From Platanthera guangdongensis (Eukaryota > Streptophyta > Magnoliopsida > Asparagales > Orchidaceae): a DNA stretch of 64,000 nucleotides. The position numbers were made by a program, and so were the translations under genes. Each line of letters starts with the position of its first letter. Position 1 is the first letter of the stretch. This document shows, one piece after another, positions 56,632 to 64,000 of the stretch. Location: positions 26,983,194 to 27,047,193 of the forward strand of contig CM077149.1 in the NCBI GenBank assembly GCA_039583875.1, written 5' to 3'. A model generated the notes under the pieces. It saw only the letters and a program-made list of their open reading frames with translations. It did not search any database and was not told the origin of the DNA.

Positions 56632-59600
56632 GTGAAGACCTATCCAACATCAAATCAGCAATGGTATCTGGATAGTGGGTGCTCAAAGCACATGATAGGA
56701 AACAAGGACAATTTCACATACTTTAAAGCTAAGCTTGGACCCAAAGTAATATTTGGTGATTCAAACTTTGGAATACCAAAAGGATATGGTGCAGTCCCGA
56801 TTGACACATTCACATTCAAGAAAGTAGCCTATGTGGAAGGACTAAAGCACAATTTAATCAGCATCAGTCAACTATGTTATGAAGGCTACCAAGTGACTTG
56901 TAGGAAATCCTTATGCAAGATCAAATCAGAGGACAACACAACTGTGTTGACAGTTAAAAGGAAAGGTAACATCTATCTTGTAGATTTTCTTTCAACCAAG
57001 GTAGATATTTGCTTGTTTAACTCTATTTGTAGATCTAATGAACTATGGCATAAGAGATTATGACATATAAACCTTAGAACCATTGATAGGCTATCCAAGG
57101 ACAACCTTGTTAGAGGACTACCTTCTAGCCCTACAAGAAGGAAGGACTCTGTAAGGCTTGTCAATTAGGCAAGCAAATCAAAAATAGTTTCAAGTCACTT
57201 AATAAGAGTGATTCACCTAGGATTTTGTATCTGTTACACATGGATCTTTTTGGACCCATTACAGTACAAAGCTTAGGAGGGAAATATTATACTTTAGTGG
57301 TTGTAGATGATTTCTCTAGATTCACATGGGTGTTCTTTCTGAGAAAGAAGTCTGATAACTTTAAATGTTTGATGGAGTTTCTCAAATGCATACAGAGTGA
57401 GTTCAATACTCACATTGCCCTGATCAGAAGTGATCATGGGACAGAGTTTGATTCTCTTCTTATGCAAGAGTTCTGTAAGAGCGAAGGGATCAGACACACT
57501 TTCTCAGCTCTTAGAACTCCTCAACAAAATGGGGTAGCTGAAAGGAAAAATAGAACCTTTATTGAATCTGCTACTACATTATTGTCAGATGCTCACCTTC
57601 CTCTATCCTTTTGGGCAGAGGCAGTGAACACCTCCAACTATGTGTTAAATAGAAGTTTAATACATAAACTGAAGGGCAAGACTCGCTATGAATTACTCAA
57701 ATGGAAGAAACCTCAAGTAGATTAATTTAAAAGTTTTGGTTGTATTTGTTACATTCATAATAATGACAAGAAGTACTTAGCAAAATTTCAAGCTAAAGCT
57801 GATGAAGGAGTGTTTTTGGGATACTCCATGATCAGTAAAGCTTATAGGGTATATAATAAATCTACTCTCAAAATTGAAGAATCTGTTCATATATCTTTTG
57901 ATGAGTCTAACATGTCTTTCAGGGAGAAGAATACTTCTACCATAGAACCTTTGCAGGTACACTCTCTTGCAGAAGACTTGGACATGTTACAAATTATTCA
58001 AAAAGATGAAAGCAGTGAAGATGAAGAAGACATTCAACATCTTGAATAGAAACTTCTTGAAGAGCCAGTTGTTGTACCACTTGAGGAAACAACAACACAG
58101 GTTGGTGAACAATAAACATCTCCTGTTCATTTAGTAACATCAAGAGACCATCCAATCTCCCATGTGATTGGAGACATCTCAGCTGGTGTGCAAACTAGAA
58201 ATCAGGTCAACCAAAACATAATGCACACTTGCTTTCTTTCTCAAATTGAACCTCAATCCATTCAAGATGCAGAGCAAGATCCACAATGGATCATTACAAT
58301 GCAAGAAGAGTTGCGTCAATTTGAAAGGAACAAAGTTTGGGAACTAGAACCAAGGCCAAAGGATCACTCCATTGTTGGAACAAAGTGGGTGTTCAGAAAT
58401 AAATTGGATGATCAAGGAGTCATTGTAAGGAACAAGGCAAGGCTAGTTGCTCAAGGGTACTCTCAAGAAGAAGGGATAGATTATGACCAGACCTTTGCAC
58501 CAGTTGCAAGGTTAGAGGCCATAAGAATCTTCTTAGCATATGCAGCACACAAAGGATTCAAAGTATAGTAGATGGATGTAAAGAGTGCTTTTCTCAATGG
58601 AGATATCAAAGAAGAAGTCTATGTCAGACAACCCCCAGGTTTTATCTCTTCAACTCATCCTGATTATGTTTTCAAATTACATAAAGCATTATATGGTCTA
58701 AAGCAAGCTCCTAGAGCATGGTATGAGACTCTAGCATGCTTTCTTCTGAAAAATGACTTTATAAGGGGTAGAGTAGACCAAACTCTTTTTATTAGAACCC
58801 ATAAGTCCCATACCCTAATAGTACAAATCTATGTAGATGATATTATATTTGGTTCTACTGATTCATATTTGTGCAGAAGGTTTTCAAATCTAATGCATTC
58901 TAAATTTGAAATGAGTAGCATGGGTGAGCTATCCTTCTTTCTAGGATTGCAAATCAAATAACATGTTGAAGGCATATTTGATGATTTTTCTTGCTAACAA
59001 GTAATAATTCAATGTGATTTCATTCTACATTCTAATACAATTATGTAGATGGACTTAACTAGATTGAATTAGCATTCAGGCAAGCGCACCTATCAATCGT
59101 AATATATGAGAAATCTACATCTCGTGTCGTATTCCACAGGGTCGTTTCAACTATTCGTACTCACCCTCCCTTTATTTTCATACCTCTAAATAAAAGTGGT
59201 ATTTAAACTACATTAACCTAACTAAGACCAATTGGATGATTCAGTGTTGGAGAAATAAAAAATGATAACAACATGAAGCTTTTAAATAATTACATGAACA
59301 AATCCATTTTTCAATTCAATTCTAAGCGATCATGACATGAAAAGAGTGTTACATTTGTGCAATGTAAAGGTTAATTTTTTCATCAAAATTCTCTCTCGAG
59401 CAATTCCAAATCTAAACCTAAGATAGTAAATTTTCTCTCGAACAATTCACAACACTCAAGTTCGCATTAAACAAAATACCTTTATTACTACATAAATTCA
59501 TGGATTTTATTTCAAAATTAACATGAATTCTTTTATTCGTGTTGTAATTTTCCAAACAAAATATCTCTCGATCATAGAGTTTGAAATACAAAGGGAATTA

Positions 59601-61411
59601 TCATCATAATATGAACATACCAAAAGCATTGCAAAGAACCAATTTCTCAATCTAGCCAATTGCAAATTGTGTACAACAAATAAGTAATTCAAAGGGATGA
59701 TTAAACTCTTTGTTTGATTGCATAAACACAAATAAAATACTACAAATATAACATAAACAAGGTGATACATGATTACTAGAATGTTCAAAGCAAAATTCAT
59801 GCAAATTAAAACATAAATTGAAGATGGATCATCAAGAGGAAGGAAGGATTCAAAGGGTTAATGATTAAATAAAAATTACATAAGAAATACCCTTCAATCC
59901 TCCTTGTCTTGGATGCTCCTCTTCGGCCTCCAGCAGTTCTCCAATGCAGAAATGATCCAAAAGTCTTAAATAAATTTTTCTACAGGAAATTTATAGTTCC
60001 CTTACAAACAGGTCGGACACGGGGTCGCACACGGCCGTGTGCCAGGCCTTGTGGACGGTTCCTAGGCGGTTCCTGGGCGGTTCCCCACGAAAAGGCGTGT
60101 CTGGTAGTGGGCCGTGTCATATGATACGGGTATAGACACGGCCGTGTGTGTGGCCGTGTTCCCCAGACACGGGTTGGTCGGCAGCCGTGTGCAAAGATGA
60201 CACGGGTATGCACACGGGCGTGTGCCATACCCGTGTGAGGCTCCTCTGTCTGCGCCCAAATTCTTCAGCTCCAGGTGCATAGGACACGGGTAGGCACACG
60301 GCCGTGTGTCTGGCCGTGTGCACCAAATTGTTGTCCTGTCATCAGCCATGTAGACTCCGTGAACTCCTCTGTTTGCTCCGAAACTTTTAGGTCCATTGGT
60401 TGGCATTACCTGCAATAGAAAAATGATAGACTCAGTAAATGGTTTATTATAAGAACTGACAAGGACTTCTAAATATGCTCTTCTATCTATGATACGACAA
60501 TTTCTTTGATATTATCATGAAATCGACACCAAAAGGGGCAGGAAATGGTAGATATGATTACAATTATGATAGTAAAAAGCCTATCATAATCGTACTCATC
60601 AATATTCATTTCTCAAACCAAGTATGCAAAAGAATTGGTTAAGAAATTTGGTATGTCTGAAGCATCATGTATGAAAACACCTATGCCTACTAATGTTGTA
60701 TTAGATGCTGATGAACATGGGAAACCTATTTATCAGACAACATATAGAGCAATGATTGGTTCTTTATTGTACCTTACAGCAAGTAGACCTGACATAATGT
60801 TTGCTACATGCATATGTGCTAGATTCCAAGTGAGCCCTAGAAAGTCACACTTAACCTTAGTAAAAAGGATTCTTAGCTATGTAAAAAGTTGTCCAAATCT
60901 AGGTCTCTGGTATCCAAAAGATTCAGCATTTGACTTAACTGGATTTTCAGATGCTGATTATGCTGGATGCAGAATAGATAGGAAAAGCACCAGTGGAACT
61001 TGTCAGTTTCTTGGTGACATACTTGTCTCCTGGTTTTTCAAGAAACAAACATCTGTGTCAACTTCAACTGCTGAAGCTGAATATATGGCTGTAGGTAGTT
61101 GTTGTTCACAAATCTTGTGGATTCAAAACCAACTCCTAAACTATGGCTACAACTTAGAAAAGTCTAAAATATTTTGTGATAATATTAGTGCTATTTCTAT
61201 AACACAAAATCCAGTCCTCCATATTAGGACAAAACATATAGAAATTAGGAATCACTTTCTAAGGGATAATGTTGAGAAAAATTAAATTGAAATTCAATAT
61301 ATCCCAACTGATTTGCAAAGGGGAGATATTTTCACCAAACCCTTGGATGAAAAGAAACATACATTCTTCTTGAATCAGTCAGGAATGTTAGATGGAGGAA
61401 GTCTAAAATAA
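56632..61411 (+). pseudogene. Ty1/copia pol of element F, interrupted by solo LTR J
   Basis: Protease YLDSGCSKHMIG (about 56665-56700), pre-integrase (to 57063), a TGA at 57061 and a frameshift near 57125, integrase blocks MDLFGP (about 57242), RSDHGTEF (about 57430) and NGVAERKNR (about 57532), a stop at 57723, the IN-RT linker with a stop at 58047, [12 protein letters not shown] (about 58572) and YVDD (about 58833), a TAG at 58567 and TAA at 58959, then the J insertion. RT resumes at 60607 (SQTKYAKELVKKFG), RNase H contains STAEAEYMA (about 61070), TAA at 61283, end near 61411. Confidence 0.88.
58979..60601 (-). mobile_element. Solo LTR J in the RT of element F
   Basis: A 1623-bp TG...CA block with terminal TGATGA/TCATCA, flanked by ATATT at 58974-58978 and 60602-60606; RT reading resumes after it. 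It contains CACGGCCGTG-type palindromes (60005-60330) like those of G's LTR. No coding domain, PBS or polypurine tract. Probably a Ty3/gypsy LTR; lineage and orientation (minus) are tentative. Confidence 0.8.
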
Positions 61412-61872
61412 GATCCAAGATTTTAAAAATATAAAAATGACCAAGACTAGGAAAATCAATATGTTCTTTTTGTGTATAGAGTATGTTTCTGGTCTCTGAA
61501 CTGTGCTCGACGATTTTCCCAAAGATCGTCGAACGGAGATCGACGATTTCAGAAATCGTCAACCAGACTTCAGCGCTTCTCAGATTGTGCTAAACTATCT
61601 TTCTTCAGGTCAGCGATCGTCGAACGGAGCTCGACGCTCTCCAATATTGTCGAACGGAGATCGACGCTATTGATGACCTTTCAGTTTCCTTTAGAAGCCC
61701 AGATCGTCGAACAGAGTTCAACGATCTTTCTTTTTCTACGTCGAACCCTAATATAAAACTCATTTTTCTACCATCGTTCTCCCTTTGCGCTTTCATACTC
61801 TCTGCAAATTTTCCATTTCCCTCCAAACCTTTCTACACTTGGTCATTTGTTTGTTCATTTTTGCAGGAATCA
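61412..61872 (+). promoter_or_regulatory. CpG-word array, TATA box and splice-acceptor tract before the 3' ORF of F
   Basis: Between pol and the 3' ORF are about ten CGTCGAACGGAG / GATCGACGATTT-type words (61495-61735), ATATAAAA (61751-61758), and GTTCATTTTTGCAG ending at 61866, six bases before the ATG at 61873. The layout matches that in A (array, TATA about 100-120 bp before the ATG). Inferred internal promoter, with a possible spliced alternative. Confidence 0.55.
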
Positions 61873-64000
61873 ATGGCAGTTTCAGTCGCAATCTTGGCCG
61901 CAATGAAATTTGACGCTGGCTTTGATATAGACATGGATTCCTTCAATAACAGCGATCAAATCTTCAAGGACATTCTAGAACTTTTCAAGTACCAACAGTT
62001 AGTTAACATAATGACTACAAGGATCAAATTAGCTGCATATGATATAAAGGAATGGGTGTATACTGCCCACAATCTGGATCAGAACACAGTGGTCGGAACC
62101 TTCTCCGGAAATCAGGTACCTTTAACACCAGCTGTTTTGACAGAGGTTTTTCAATTAAATTCTGGAGAAGATTCTGTTGAGCTTTCTGGAGAGGAATTTT
62201 CAAATATGCTTGAAAAGATGGGACATTCCGAAGCTAACCCTAGTAAATTGCTTAAGAAGAATCTGTCTGTTGAGTACAGATTTCTTGCTGATGTTGTTGG
62301 AAAAGTGTTGTTGGCAAAACACTCAGCTCATGATACCATATCTAGGTATCACCTCAGTTTGATGGGTGCCCTGGTGGACAAGAAACAACTGAACTGGGGA
62401 GAAGTCTTTTTTGATTTAATCAAGAAGAAAATTAACAAGAACTTTGTTAATTTTGAGAGGATTTTAGGGCTGTTTCTTCATAATATATGCCCTGCACTAC
62501 TTGTTTCCAGTGGGATGAACATCAATACCTCCAAGAGGCTTACATGTGCCCTATTTGGGAAATGGGACACGCAGATTATAAAGCCCAGCAAGCCCTTTGC
62601 AATCTCTTCTTCAGGCATAAGGACTACTTCAGTCTCTTTCCCTCAGGTTTCTGCCCCTGCATAAGACTTGCCTGCTTCATCTCCTCCTTCTCCACCGATT
62701 GTTTCATCTACAATAGTCACCGTCACAATTTCATCCCCCATTTCCATCCCATCTCCAAGTTCAATCCCTTCTCCAACTCCACCATTAACTGAAGAAATCT
62801 TCCATCCACTACATCACTACCCATACCTGGACATTGATTCATCATCTCATATTCCATCATTCACTCTTATAGATGATTCCTATATGGATGATTCTCCTTC
62901 ATCCCCTCTTCAGCCGCCATCTTCATCCACTTCTTATCAACAACTCCTTCAGGACATCATTGCTCAACCATCATTCATACCATCCATTTACATTCCATTC
63001 TCTTCCATCTCCACAATTCCAATATCTCAACCATCACTTCCACCATCCACAGGTTCTCCAACAACATCTCCTGCTACTCCAACTTCCATCCCTACCTCTA
63101 CTCAAGTCCCTCTTGAGCAAGTAGACATTCCAGCTATTGCAGACAGGCTATATGAGCTGATAGCTCCAAGGCTATCACTACTGCTGGAGACCTCTTTGGC
63201 TCCACTTCTAAAACAGTTCAGGAGCTGTCTGCCAGGCTATCCTCTTTTCTTCCTCCTCTGGCAATCCCTTCTTCTGGGTGCCTTAATCCAGTTCTCACTG
63301 AATCTAGGCAGGAGTAGATGACTTATGAAGCTGAGAGATTGCCTGCTGCAGAAACTTCAGACCTAGCTCCAGTTGTAGTCATTACAGTGGACCTCAGGTC
63401 ACTGTTATCAGTATTTGATCATGTATACTTCAACTGCCTTCCAGCCCAGCATACTGAAGATCTTACTAAGGCCATTGTGCCTATTTCCAGCTGTGACCCC
63501 AGCTTAATAAGTTCTTATGTCAATTCCTTCAATGTTGTGGACAATGCTCCTTCTGTTTCTATTGCTCCTACTGCTACTGTTGATGTTTCAGCCAGTTCTG
63601 TTACTGCTGTTTCAGTTTCTGAAGATCTGCATATGACAGAGGCAATTGTTATTGAGCCTGCTGTGTCTGAGCCTACTATTTCTGAAATTATTTTATCTGA
63701 ACCTACTGTTACAGTTTCTTCTGCCAGTGCTGCTTCTATTCCAATTCCTGCTGCTGTTGTTGCTCCTGTTGCTGTTTCTGCTGTCTTTTTTGCTCAGTCT
63801 CAATAACAGAAAGAATATCTCAAAAGGATTGATGTAGTGTATGATAATCCACAAAGGTCTGACAGTGATCAATTTAGAACTGACTCTGATGATTCCTCTG
63901 TAATAATTGCAAGGAAAAGGAAAGCCAGAAGAAAGGCCATGAAGAGAGTTCCCCTAGAGAAAGTGAAAGATACAAATGATATTCCATATTATATATGCAT
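61873..64000 (+). pseudogene. 3' ORF of element F (incomplete at window end)
   Basis: Starts at ATG 61873 (MAVSVAILAAMKF). The N-terminal ~260 residues align in layout with A and C: VVGKVLLAKHSAHD (about 62290-62330) matches IVGKVLLSKPGGHD of A. A TAA at 62662 is followed in the same frame by a Pro/Ser-rich linker; frame changes near 63220-63318 and a stop at 63804 follow. A basic cluster (ARKRKARRKAMKR, about 63910-63950) sits where A and C have their nuclear-signal-like cluster. No membrane span seen. The C-terminal part lies outside the window. Confidence 0.75.

Larger units (their letters stand above)
53160..64000 (+). mobile_element. SIRE-type copia element F with 3' ORF (runs off the window)
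   Basis: Partial 5' LTR (about 53160-54477), PBS, gag, pol, 3' ORF; the 3' LTR lies beyond the window. Solo LTR J interrupts pol. The LTR's 5' end is missing where F meets E, with both sides rich in TCGACGA-type words. Its LTR resembles E and H; its pol differs in wording from A, B and D, so it is a distinct family. Confidence 0.85.

Overview
The window looks like intergenic DNA from a large, transposon-rich flowering-plant genome, probably a eudicot; the species cannot be read from it. I found no host gene, tRNA or rRNA. Nearly everything is LTR retrotransposons, nested and mostly decayed: long-LTR Ty1/copia elements of the SIRE/Maximus type, plus Ty3/gypsy elements of Tat and chromovirus (Tekay-like) type. 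The letters A-K, S and T below are my own labels.

Layout. (1) 1-~20.86 kb is a Tat-type gypsy element T on the + strand: integrase remnant, 3' tandem repeats, then a 3' region with antisense, intron-containing gene remnants. T is split by copia element A (764-11421, minus; target duplication AATAC) and by a gypsy solo LTR, S (12140-14755). (2) 20881-38409 is copia element B (minus). Its gag is interrupted by a truncated chromovirus G (26957-31097, minus) fused to the 3' half of copia element C (31098-35946, +). (3) 38410-42009 holds LTR fragments H and I and a decayed second type of copia gag, K. (4) 42010-53.16 kb is a minus-strand copia 3' LTR, E, into which a complete copia element D inserted (42059-51039, +; target duplication ATTGT). 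(5) From 53.16 kb to the window end is copia element F (+), interrupted in its reverse transcriptase by solo LTR J (58979-60601).

How the parts relate. The copia elements follow one plan: LTR with a dense array of short CpG-containing inverted repeats upstream of a TATA box, PBS for initiator Met-tRNA, gag with zinc knuckle(s), a 3'-splice-site-like tract at the gag-pol junction, pol in the order PR-IN-RT-RH, sometimes a 3' ORF, then the polypurine tract and 3' LTR. The elements whose pol-3'ORF interval is present (A and F) repeat the LTR-type array and a TATA box just in front of the 3' ORF; B and D, which lack the ORF, lack this second array.

The most interesting signals are: a short hairpin with a C-rich loop at the LTR 3' end whose stem sequence changes between families while pairing is kept; the family-specific palindrome arrays, reused as an apparent internal promoter; the gag-pol splice-acceptor signature; and a TATA-driven spliced antisense gene in the Tat element. 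All coding regions carry stops or frameshifts or are incomplete.
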